Virus record (IMG/VR): IMGVR_UViG_3300028394_000059
Span: 22,785-86,784 of that record
DNA: 64,000 nucleotides
Direction: 5' to 3' (one strand)
DNA from: a virus
The notes under the pieces were generated by a model, which saw nothing but the letters and a program-made list of their open reading frames with translations, did no database searches and had not been told where the DNA came from. Below, piece by piece: positions 52,852 to 59,361 of the stretch (the stretch's first letter is position 1; the number at the start of each line of letters is the position of its first letter). The translations under genes and the position numbers were made by a program.

Positions 52852-54903
52852 ATGTCAGGAATAAGTCATTTATATGATATCTATAATAAGAAGGGGAAGG
52901 AATTCATAGACAACCTATTTAATTCTTATGTGACCGTTAATGAAAAGATGGACGGATCTGCATTTGTGTTTGATAGAGACTTAGAAACTGGAAGATTTAA
53001 TTTTTATAAGAGGGATCAAAGAAACCCAATAACATTAGTGGACAGAACACTGATGAAGTATTATGAAAAGCCGATACAATACATCGAATCTTTACCTCCA
53101 CATATTCTGAAAGAAATTCCTAGAGGATGGAAATTTGGATTGGAGTATTTTTCTAATACACAGCCAGTTGAAATAGCATATGATAGACTTCCTAAAAACA
53201 ATCTTATTCTTTCCTATATACATACAAAAAGTGATGATGGTAAACCATCAAGCACGATACAGAACAAAGAGAAGCTTGATACTTGGGCGGATCTTATCGG
53301 AGTAGAAAGACCACCAATCATTTTCCAGGGTTTATTATCCGAAGAGCAAAAAGAAAGCATATCGGATTTTCTTAGAACACCTTTCGAGGATCTAGTTAAT
53401 GAATACAGGACAAGAAGCTTTGTTAGATATATTATTGGGGTGCTTAATCCTGAAGCTAAGGAGAGCGCTTTAAATGCGGACCTGGATAAGCCTATTGAAG
53501 GTATTGTATTTAGATTTGGCGAGGAAGATTCCGATTCCGAGCCTATATTATCTAAGATGGTTGATCCTGTTTTTACAGAGATGGCTAAGGAGAAAGCTAA
53601 AAAAAGATTCACGGAAAAACCTAGTGATTTTCTGGGTATAACTGTACTTGATGTAATGAACTTCATATTGGAAAGAGGAGTTGATAGCTTTAATGTTGTT
53701 GGTGATACTGAAGATCAAAGATACATCTCATTCATATCCGATGTTTTTGCTAAATTCCTAGACGAGAACGGATACAAATATAAAGGTGCTGATTTCCAGG
53801 AGCCTGATTATTTAAAGAAAGATGAGTTTAGATTGAATAAACCTCTAATAAAGGATAGGAGGGTTTTAAGTTATCTTGAGTCTGATGATTCTTATGAGTC
53901 GTTATTTAAGCTTATCCTAAATTCATTCAGAAAAATAAAGAAAAGAGCTGGTGGTATAATAACTGCTGGTATAATAGACCAATTCAATTTATTGGTCGCT
54001 GATATAGAAAGAGCAGTTTCGGCAAAGAAAACTGCAAAGATACAGGAGTCTAGCATGCCATCATTTATGGATTTCAAAAGAAACAATCTTAGCTCCAAAA
54101 AAGTTGAATACACAACATCCGAAAGTGAGGACATGGCTAAGGTGGATGAAGAATATGATCCTTTCTATTCTTACAATGAGTTTATATCAAAACTAGAAAC
54201 TATAGACACCAAGGATAAACCAAACGTTGAAATAACGGAGGATGAAAAACCAGAGGGGAAAGAGGAAATAAAATTGGAGGACGTTAATCTTGTAATAGGT
54301 AGATTTCAGCCATTTCATAACGGACATCTAAAGATGGTTAAGAAAATGATGGAAAAGAACAATCTGCCTAGCATAATTGCAGTGGTTCATCCGGGACACA
54401 ATAAATCTGGTAAATCTCCATTCAACAAAGATCTTGTATCAAAATACATGGAAAATGTTGTTAAGGAAAGCTCAGGCAAGATACAGGGATTTTTTATGAT
54501 AGACAGAGGATTGCTTGGTGTTATTTATGGCAAGTCTAAAGAGCTTGGTTATCTACCTAAAGCAATAGCTGCTGGTGATGATAAGATAGAGGACTACAAA
54601 AAACAATCAGATTACCTTAAAAAAGCCGGCGGTGATTTTCCCGATGATGTGGAAATAATACAGACCTCCAGATCTGGCAGCGGTACCGAGGTAAGGGAAA
54701 AATTAGCTGAAGAAGACTTTCTTGGTTTTAAAAAATTAGTTCCTCCCGGTGTTTCTGCATTCTATAATCAACTACTATCATCCCAGAGAGGCAAAGATAT
54801 AAAGGAATCTATTGTTATTAATTATCTAAATGAATATGGCGACGAGAAAACTGTAGAGGAAGTTAATAATGAAATAGAAGAAATTAAAAATAACGAACAA
54901 TAA
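52852..54903 (+). CDS. Fusion of ATP-dependent RNA-ligase-like domain and NMN-adenylyltransferase-like domain
   Basis: The 683-residue protein has two enzymatic parts. The N-terminal part shows covalent nucleotidyltransferase motifs: I, EKMDG at 31-35 with Lys32 as the likely adenylated residue; III, WKFGLEYF at 93-100; IV, EGIVFRF at 216-222; V, SKMVDP with Lys235. The C-terminal part (from about 477) opens NLVIGRFQPFHNGHL, the H-x-G-H signature of nucleotidylyltransferases, and ends with an SRSGSGTEVREKL motif matching the I-S-x-T-x-x-R position of NadM/NMNAT enzymes. The linker at 400-465 is acidic and contains IQES-SMPSFMDFKRN and YSYNEFISKLE, which resemble the N-terminal tags. It could seal RNA while making NAD. 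Confidence 0.75.
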   Translation: MSGISHLYDIYNKKGKEFIDNLFNSYVTVNEKMDGSAFVFDRDLETGRFNFYKRDQRNPITLVDRTLMKYYEKPIQYIESLPPHILKEIPRGWKFGLEYFSNTQPVEIAYDRLPKNNLILSYIHTKSDDGKPSSTIQNKEKLDTWADLIGVERPPIIFQGLLSEEQKESISDFLRTPFEDLVNEYRTRSFVRYIIGVLNPEAKESALNADLDKPIEGIVFRFGEEDSDSEPILSKMVDPVFTEMAKEKAKKRFTEKPSDFLGITVLDVMNFILERGVDSFNVVGDTEDQRYISFISDVFAKFLDENGYKYKGADFQEPDYLKKDEFRLNKPLIKDRRVLSYLESDDSYESLFKLILNSFRKIKKRAGGIITAGIIDQFNLLVADIERAVSAKKTAKIQESSMPSFMDFKRNNLSSKKVEYTTSESEDMAKVDEEYDPFYSYNEFISKLETIDTKDKPNVEITEDEKPEGKEEIKLEDVNLVIGRFQPFHNGHLKMVKKMMEKNNLPSIIAVVHPGHNKSGKSPFNKDLVSKYMENVVKESSGKIQGFFMIDRGLLGVIYGKSKELGYLPKAIAAGDDKIEDYKKQSDYLKKAGGDFPDDVEIIQTSRSGSGTEVREKLAEEDFLGFKKLVPPGVSAFYNQLLSSQRGKDIKESIVINYLNEYGDEKTVEEVNNEIEEIKNNEQ

Positions 54904-54904
54904 A

Positions 54905-55450
54905 ATGACAAAAATTGTAGAATCATTCGATCAATTTATTGGTAGAATGAACGAATCTGACGGATTTGGTACATCCCCCTTTCTATTAGAAAAAATCGGT
55001 GATGTATACCACTATTTCTTTAATATAGATAAAGAGAAAAGTGACAATCAGAGTGGATTTCATCTAATTGTAGGTAAATATTCGGATCATGAGGTAATAG
55101 AAGGTCCAAAGAATTCCTACTGTGTATTAACAATAAATCAAATGTCACCGGAGCTTATAGATGATATCGCTGTTGACAAGAAGGAAATACCCCAAACTAA
55201 TTCTGATAAGTTTAAGATGGAAGGCAACGAGATATCTAGACTTATGGAAACTGTATTTAAGTGCGTTAATAGCTATTTGGAAGCAAATCCAAAGATTAGT
55301 AGAATGTATGATGAAATGCAAGATAATCTTGAATTTTCTGGTAAGGGCGAGTATATGGAGTATATGAAGTCCATAGCAATATCACAATTAGGAAGTAATT
55401 GGTCAATTCAGAGTGGTTCTAGTAAAAAATCAATTCTTATAAGCAGATAA
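54905..55450 (+). CDS. Capsid-targeting-tag protein of unknown function
   Basis: The 181-residue protein begins MTKIVESFDQFIGRMNESDG, a good match to the tag pattern (F-D-x-F then M-N-E-S), one base after the ligase fusion stop. The rest is mixed: a GSDG-x-F start, VYHYFFNIDKEKS, FHLIVGKYSD strands, a helical ISRLMETVFKCVNSYLEAN segment and a short Ser/Lys C-terminus. I do not recognise a family and see no catalytic motif. It is the last gene of the 51.35-55.45 kb operon. Confidence 0.55.
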   Translation: MTKIVESFDQFIGRMNESDGFGTSPFLLEKIGDVYHYFFNIDKEKSDNQSGFHLIVGKYSDHEVIEGPKNSYCVLTINQMSPELIDDIAVDKKEIPQTNSDKFKMEGNEISRLMETVFKCVNSYLEANPKISRMYDEMQDNLEFSGKGEYMEYMKSIAISQLGSNWSIQSGSSKKSILISR

Positions 55451-55484
55451 TCGGAACAATTAAGTAAAACCAATATATAAATAT

Positions 55485-55499
55485 AAATTAAAAACAATT
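55485..55499 (+). promoter_or_regulatory. A-rich leader AAATTAAAAACAATT before the histone-like gene
   Basis: Identical over 15 nt to the leader of the gp32-like gene, here 4 nt before the ATG. A related AATATATA box lies just upstream at 55472-55479. Confidence 0.5.
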
Positions 55500-55503
55500 T
55501 AAC

Positions 55504-55683
55504 ATGGAAAAATTCGAACAAATTAAAGCTCTTATCGAGCAAACGCAAGGTGACGCTGAAAAATTCTTCAGTAAAGGAAATGGAACAGCTGGTACTAGGG
55601 TTAGACAAGCTATGCAGGAATTAAAAAAACTTGCTCAGGAAGTTAGAACTGAAGTACAAGAAGCTAAGAATAAAAAAGATTAA
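55504..55683 (+). CDS. Histone H1-like (Hc1-type) DNA-binding protein
   Basis: This 59-residue gene was found by reading the gap directly. The protein reads MEKFEQIKALIEQTQGDAEK, then a KGNGTAGTRVRQAMQELKKL block, then QEVRTEVQEAKNKKD. That matches the short Bacteroidota histone-H1/Hc1-like family: an acidic amphipathic helix, a K/G-N-x-x-A-G-T-R-x-R core and a second Lys-rich helix. Such proteins coat and compact DNA. It sits alone between two operons, with an A-rich leader shared with the SSB gene, suggesting high expression. It may help pack the phage genome or displace host nucleoid proteins. Confidence 0.75.
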   Translation: MEKFEQIKALIEQTQGDAEKFFSKGNGTAGTRVRQAMQELKKLAQEVRTEVQEAKNKKD

Positions 55684-55709
55684 TTTATAACCTCTAAAAA
55701 ACAATCTGC

Positions 55710-55943
55710 ATGAGCTATTATTTAGTAAAGGTTAATTTTGAATCTGGTGAAGTTAATAAAGCTGGAGACCCAATTTACAAGAAATCAGAATTTCTTGTTT
55801 CAGGAGACTCAGTAATCGAATGCGAAAAGAAAGTTGCCGAGTATATGGACGGCACTGTCGGAGGATTCGAAACTTTTCAGATCTCTAAAACAAAAATAGA
55901 ATCTGTCATCTATGACAAAGAAAAGTACGAAGATATCATCTAA
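55710..55943 (+). CDS. Small protein, DUF4494-like (tentative)
   Basis: The 77-residue protein has MSYYLVKVNFESGEVNKAGD, a central KKSEFLVSGDSVIECEKKVA segment and a final ETFQISKTKIESVIYD strand-helix pattern. The layout (Tyr-rich first strand, a strand plus S/T-x-x-E helix, then K-x-K-I) resembles the small DUF4494 proteins found in Bacteroidota and their phages, but the match is from memory and weak. It is acidic and soluble. Its end overlaps the next small gene by 32 nt. Confidence 0.5.
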   Translation: MSYYLVKVNFESGEVNKAGDPIYKKSEFLVSGDSVIECEKKVAEYMDGTVGGFETFQISKTKIESVIYDKEKYEDII

Positions 55944-56172
55944 TCCTGCAGACACAAGCTCTTATGTCCCGCCGCAGTCACCCATAGCTATACAGCCAGG
56001 GGATACAGGATTTACTACTGTCGGCAAAGCCTACAATAGATTTATTTGGACATTCGGAGATTGGAACAAACAGAAAAAGAAGATAATAAATCCCGATACC
56101 AATTGGGACTTAAATTCGAAACCCATGACTGATAAGGAATGGGAAACTAAGAAAAAGGACTTATATTTATAA
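55912..56172 (+). CDS. Small protein of unknown function
   Basis: The 86-residue ORF begins with a basic MTKKSTKISSNP, has a Pro/Ser region (SYVPPQSPIAIQPGD) and then an aromatic RFIWTFGDWNKQKKK segment. Its stop codon is built into the stem of a strong terminator, as is common for the last gene of an operon, which supports it being real. The 32-nt overlap with the upstream gene is long, so translation may start at a later codon, though no other in-frame ATG lies close by. No family is recognised. Confidence 0.5.
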   Translation: MTKKSTKISSNPADTSSYVPPQSPIAIQPGDTGFTTVGKAYNRFIWTFGDWNKQKKKIINPDTNWDLNSKPMTDKEWETKKKDLYL

Positions 56173-56183
56173 GTCCTTTTTCT
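56151..56183 (+). terminator. Perfect 14-bp hairpin terminator
   Basis: The stem GAAAAAGGACTTAT pairs with ATAAGTCCTTTTTC around an ATTT loop, with the upstream gene's TAA inside it. The A-run/T-run arrangement could work on either strand. A GATATATA box follows at once. Confidence 0.85.
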
Positions 56184-56186
56184 TGT

Positions 56187-56194
56187 GATATATA
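56187..56194 (+). promoter_or_regulatory. GATATATA late-promoter-like box
   Basis: Preceded by TTGT, directly after the terminator and 19 nt before the CHAP-type gene. This terminator-then-box order is the cleanest example in the window. Confidence 0.6.
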
Positions 56195-56213
56195 GATGAA
56201 AATATAATTACAG

Positions 56214-56981
56214 ATGTCCAATATTTTATCATTTAATCAATATATATTCGAGGGTAAGGGAGATGCATTTGATCCTTTAATTAATGGTTTTTACAATTCT
56301 ATTAAATCAACGCAGGTTGAGGAATCACCAAGGGGATCCAATAGAGGTCCTAATATTGAACCACTTCAGAAAGGGGTTGGTGTAAGTCCTGGTGATCCTT
56401 GGTGTGCAGCATTTATATATGATGTTTTAATCAAATCCGGATTTTCACAGAATATAAAAAATCAAATACCCAAGGATGCAGCGGTTAGGTTTCACTGGGC
56501 AAATTCAGGAGGTAAAAAGATTGAATATAAGCCTAATATGGATATTAATTCTATCCTTCCCGGGATGGCATTTTTTTATTTAAGTAAAGACGGAAAGACT
56601 GGTGGATATCCTGGTAGCGGTCATACCGGAATAATCCTATCTGTAAATAATGTAGATAAAACATGGACTTCAGTAGAAGGTAATGCTAACCCATTAGATG
56701 GAAGCAGGGAAGGATATGGTACATTCATAGTAACAAGAAAACTCTCGGATCCAAGCATATCGAAAGATCGTAAGGATCACCCGCCGAAGTTGCTAGGTTT
56801 TATAGATTACTTTGCTCCATATAGAAATACCGCGGGATTCACGAAAGCGCTTACATCGAAACTGAAATCTTTAACTAATGAACTATTACCAAAAACCAAT
56901 AATGAAATAGCTTATCTCAAAGCAAAACCTAATGTTCTGAAAGATTACGAACAAAATTATAAAAATAGAAATAAATTATAA
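56214..56981 (+). CDS. CHAP-type peptidoglycan hydrolase (endolysin or virion lysin) with capsid-targeting-like tag
   Basis: In 255 residues a CHAP/NlpC-like catalytic domain is visible: SNRGPNIEPLQKGVGVSPGD leads to DPWCAAFIYDVL with Cys64. GSGHTGIILSV contains His137, and SVEGNAN gives the third polar site. The NRGP...WCAAF arrangement is common in small endolysins and amidase-type hydrolases of Bacteroidota and their phages. Residues 1-15 (MSNILSFNQYIFEGK) fit the tag pattern with an I-F-E-G site, so the enzyme may be packaged and cut rather than, or as well as, acting in lysis. The C-terminal ~60 residues are basic and helical, possibly cell-wall binding. There is no signal peptide. Confidence 0.7.
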   Translation: MSNILSFNQYIFEGKGDAFDPLINGFYNSIKSTQVEESPRGSNRGPNIEPLQKGVGVSPGDPWCAAFIYDVLIKSGFSQNIKNQIPKDAAVRFHWANSGGKKIEYKPNMDINSILPGMAFFYLSKDGKTGGYPGSGHTGIILSVNNVDKTWTSVEGNANPLDGSREGYGTFIVTRKLSDPSISKDRKDHPPKLLGFIDYFAPYRNTAGFTKALTSKLKSLTNELLPKTNNEIAYLKAKPNVLKDYEQNYKNRNKL

Positions 56982-56985
56982 AAAT

Positions 56986-57351
56986 ATGCCATCGGTAAGT
57001 ACAGCACAGCAAGCACTAATGGGTCAAGCCTATGCAATCAAAATAGGCAAAATGAAACCTGCAGATCTTGATCCGAAATACAGAAAAAGAATACTAGCTA
57101 TTGCAGATAGTATGACTAAGAAGGAACTAGATGCTTTTGCATCAACCAAACACAAGAATCTCCCGCATCACGTTGACGAGGAACTTTCAGTAAGTTTAGA
57201 ACCGGTTACATCCGGTGATATGCCAAAATTCCAACCTAGCGGACCGGGTAAAATAATACCTTTTCTGGACACCGATGCTAAACAAAAAGCAAAGGGTAAA
57301 AAGAATCTTCAGAATCTTAAGGATTACAGAGACTGGATATCTGGAAAATAG
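56986..57351 (+). CDS. DUF3008-like small basic protein
   Basis: The 121-residue protein begins PSVSTAQQALMGQAYAIKIG and continues through MTKKELDAFASTKHKNLPHH. This is the layout of DUF3008 proteins (S-x-x-Q-Q-x-x-M/A-G-x-A, then S-M-x-x-x-E-L-x-x-x-A-x-T-x-x-x-x-x-P-x-H-V). A second part, about residues 65-121, adds a Pro/Gly linker and a Lys-rich tail (KQKAKGKKNLQNLK). The function of the family is not known; small size and charge suggest nucleic-acid association. It follows the hydrolase gene by 4 nt. Confidence 0.65.
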   Translation: MPSVSTAQQALMGQAYAIKIGKMKPADLDPKYRKRILAIADSMTKKELDAFASTKHKNLPHHVDEELSVSLEPVTSGDMPKFQPSGPGKIIPFLDTDAKQKAKGKKNLQNLKDYRDWISGK

Positions 57352-57365
57352 GATTTAATTAATAG

Positions 57366-58037
57366 ATGGCAAAGTTTCCAGTATCACCTCGTATCGGGCA
57401 AGCATTCCTTGATAGTAATACCCTCTATGTTTGGAGCGGAAGCCAGTGGATTTATATTAATGATTTTAAAATTAGGGGGGATCTTACGGTAGGTGTGGGT
57501 TCAGGCCCCACTGGAGGAAATATAAATCTGTCTCAGGGCACATCAGGTGGCCTTAGCGGATCCAATGTTAACATTGGTGTCTACTCAAGCAAGATAAGAA
57601 TATTCGAGGATGGTGGTGATTACCGGGGTGTTAATATAGACATCAGCAAGGCACCAGCAGGATCTGGCGGCGAGATCTCGTGGAAAGCTAGCGGAATAAC
57701 AAGCTCTGGATATATAATTTCACTCGGTGATATAGGGGTTCAGCTAAGTACGAGTGGAAATAGAAGTTTCCAGATTAGCACTACTGGGTCTAGTATAACA
57801 TCAATGTCTTCCGGATGGACAGTATATGCAGGTACGTCCACCACACAATACTCAGGACAAAGCACCACTATAACCGGCACAATGACGTATATAAAATCAA
57901 CATTTAATTTCGCAGCTGCTGGTGATACGGTGGTTCATCATATAGTGGACTCGACAAACAGTAGACTTTTCCGAATAACTGGTATTATTGGGGCTTCTTT
58001 TAGTAACAACTATATATGCATCGAGAGACTACACTAG
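57366..58037 (+). CDS. Small fibre/spike-like virion protein
   Basis: This 223-residue protein begins AKFPVSPRIGQAFLDSNTLY, followed by VWSGSQWIYIND. Such short starts (P-x-x-x-P-x-x-G-x-x-F/W...Y-x-W-x-G-x-x-W) are common in phage tail-fibre and tail-spike modules. The rest is Gly/Ser/Thr-rich beta structure, with GPTGGNINLSQGTSGG and STTQYSGQSTTITGTM patterns suggesting a beta-helix or triple-beta shaft. There is no catalytic motif. It lies away from the main fibre cluster, in the operon starting at 56187, so it may be a late-added appendage. Confidence 0.55.
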   Translation: MAKFPVSPRIGQAFLDSNTLYVWSGSQWIYINDFKIRGDLTVGVGSGPTGGNINLSQGTSGGLSGSNVNIGVYSSKIRIFEDGGDYRGVNIDISKAPAGSGGEISWKASGITSSGYIISLGDIGVQLSTSGNRSFQISTTGSSITSMSSGWTVYAGTSTTQYSGQSTTITGTMTYIKSTFNFAAAGDTVVHHIVDSTNSRLFRITGIIGASFSNNYICIERLH

Positions 58038-58048
58038 GAAACATTATT

Positions 58049-58056
58049 GATATATA
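58049..58056 (+). promoter_or_regulatory. GATATATA box with unusually short spacing
   Basis: Only 4 nt separate the box from the ATG at 58061. If used as a late promoter it would give a leaderless or nearly leaderless transcript, or it serves only the downstream genes. Confidence 0.35.
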
Positions 58057-58060
58057 GGGA

Positions 58061-58474
58061 ATGAAGAATCTCAAGAAATTTAATGATTATAATCCTGATG
58101 AGGAGTACAAGACAGAGTCTAGAAGATCACTGAATCTTGATTCAATTAGATCCAAAAAGGAATACAAGAGAATAATAGATCTTGGATTCGAAGAGGAGAC
58201 GTCACATCAGCAGGAGATTAATAACACAATGAAATTCATCAGAACTAAGAACAAACAGAAGGAGAAGAATCACGATGATGTTTTTTATACCATCCATCCA
58301 ACCGGAACAGTTCGCAGATATAACCCTATAAAGTCGGAGGAGATTCCACAAGGTAGCGGTAATGATATCAAAAAGTTTATAGAACCTTTTGAAAAACCAA
58401 AGGACTATATCAGAGGACTAAACTATCTTTGGCAATATCTCAAAAGAAAAGAAGCTAACAAAGATTTTAGATAA
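58061..58474 (+). CDS. Capsid-targeting-tag-like small protein of unknown function
   Basis: The 137-residue, strongly charged protein begins MKNLKKFNDYNPDEEYKTES, a weak member of the tag family (K-x-F-N-x-Y, ending T-E-S). It continues as Lys/Arg-rich helices (SIRSKKEYKRIIDLGFEEE, FIRTKNKQKEKNHDD) and a C-terminal RGLNYLWQYLKRKEANKD segment. No domain is recognised. The basic character would suit association with packaged DNA. It is followed after 1 nt by the next gene. Confidence 0.5.
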   Translation: MKNLKKFNDYNPDEEYKTESRRSLNLDSIRSKKEYKRIIDLGFEEETSHQQEINNTMKFIRTKNKQKEKNHDDVFYTIHPTGTVRRYNPIKSEEIPQGSGNDIKKFIEPFEKPKDYIRGLNYLWQYLKRKEANKDFR

Positions 58475-58475
58475 T

Positions 58476-58709
58476 ATGAGCGATTGCGGTTGTGGAAATC
58501 CAGACATTTCAGATTATAGGGAAAGAAGCCATTCCAAGGAGGTGAGTCAAATCCTTAATAAATGGGTTTTAGATAATCTTGGAAGAAGACTACTCATACA
58601 GGATCCAATTTATGATATATACAACGATATCATAGGATACATAACAAAAAATTCGGATGGGAATATAGTTAGAATATTTTCTAAGAACATAAAAGAAATA
58701 ATAGATTAA
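58476..58709 (+). CDS. Small protein with N-terminal CGCG motif
   Basis: The 77-residue protein begins MSDCGCGNPDISD, so Cys4 and Cys6 are close together. The rest reads as a helix (EVSQILNKWVLDNLGRR) and short strands (LLIQDPIYDIYND, IIGYITKNSDGN). No family is recognised. It starts 1 nt after the previous stop and ends 1 nt before the next start, so the three small genes are surely one transcript. Confidence 0.6.
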   Translation: MSDCGCGNPDISDYRERSHSKEVSQILNKWVLDNLGRRLLIQDPIYDIYNDIIGYITKNSDGNIVRIFSKNIKEIID

Positions 58710-58710
58710 T

Positions 58711-59172
58711 ATGTTTTACCCAACACTGAAGAATAGATGCTTAGTTTGCATGAATGACGAGGAGGATGAGATCACTGAAGCAATCAAAGATTGTGACCCT
58801 GATGATGTGGTTGAGATGCTTACTGAATGGCTTAATGAAAAGGGCTATTGTGTAGAAACTAGACAGTTAGATCAATTCCTTGCAGACAAGGGAGTGGTTA
58901 GAAAAATATCAGAGGATGATATGGGAGGTGGAGCACCTGCTGCTGGACTAACTACTCTGGGGAATGTGGGTGGTATGGGTAATCCAACCCCGCCAACAAA
59001 TGACGGTACCAATGCGGGTTTTTATGATGATACCAAATCTGGATCAGGTGATAAGTTCAGTTCACTTACTGTTGGCACACAAGCAGCGGGTTCAAAGAAT
59101 AAGAAAAAGAAGGGGTATAAAAGCCTTATCTCTTATTTGGATTTTGTTGCTAAGAAAGCACCTAAAAAGTAA
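58711..59172 (+). CDS. Small acidic/Gly-rich protein, unknown
   Basis: The 153-residue protein has a Cys-containing acidic N-terminal half (RCLVCMNDEEDE, DCDPDDVVEMLTEWLNEKGY) that looks like a small helical domain. A Gly/Pro/Asn-rich flexible middle follows (residues 70-125), then a basic end (KNKKKKGYKSLISYLDFVAKK). The acidic head and basic tail could make it a scaffold or adaptor, but that is a guess. A good terminator 22 nt later ends the transcript. Confidence 0.55.
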   Translation: MFYPTLKNRCLVCMNDEEDEITEAIKDCDPDDVVEMLTEWLNEKGYCVETRQLDQFLADKGVVRKISEDDMGGGAPAAGLTTLGNVGGMGNPTPPTNDGTNAGFYDDTKSGSGDKFSSLTVGTQAAGSKNKKKKGYKSLISYLDFVAKKAPKK

Positions 59173-59193
59173 TTTAAAAGTTTATATGATGTC

Positions 59194-59219
59194 AAGCCTG
59201 CTTATGCAGGCTTTTTTTT
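59194..59219 (+). terminator. Rho-independent terminator before the dnaK region
   Basis: An 8-bp stem, AAGCCTGC with GCAGGCTT, a TTAT loop and eight T in total. Flanking TGTCA/TTGACA could lengthen the stem. Confidence 0.85.
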
Positions 59220-59361
59220 GACATTTTGACAAATTAATCCCACGTTTATAGACATTTTGTCATTTATTTTTCTCCGGAATAGATTTTGACTTATCCGATT
59301 ATGGAATAATACCAGTGAAACCTTCTATAAAGAAGGAAATATAAAAATAAAAATAAAAAGT
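59218..59361 (+). promoter_or_regulatory. dnaK control region with repeated TGACA/TGTCA elements
   Basis: Together with the terminator, this is the longest non-coding stretch in the window (59173-59361). TTGACA occurs at 59218 and 59226, a small inverted repeat GACATTTTGTC at 59251-59261 and TTTTGAC at 59284. A TATAGA lies 15 nt after the second TTGACA and could form a sigma-70-like promoter. No GATATATA box is present, so dnaK is probably not a late gene. The leader is A-rich (AAAAATAAAAATAAAAAGT). Confidence 0.4.

Noticed and set aside
58964-59221. Overlapping + strand frame at the end of the Gly-rich small gene
   Set aside because: It runs through the terminator hairpin and has an ordinary shadow composition.
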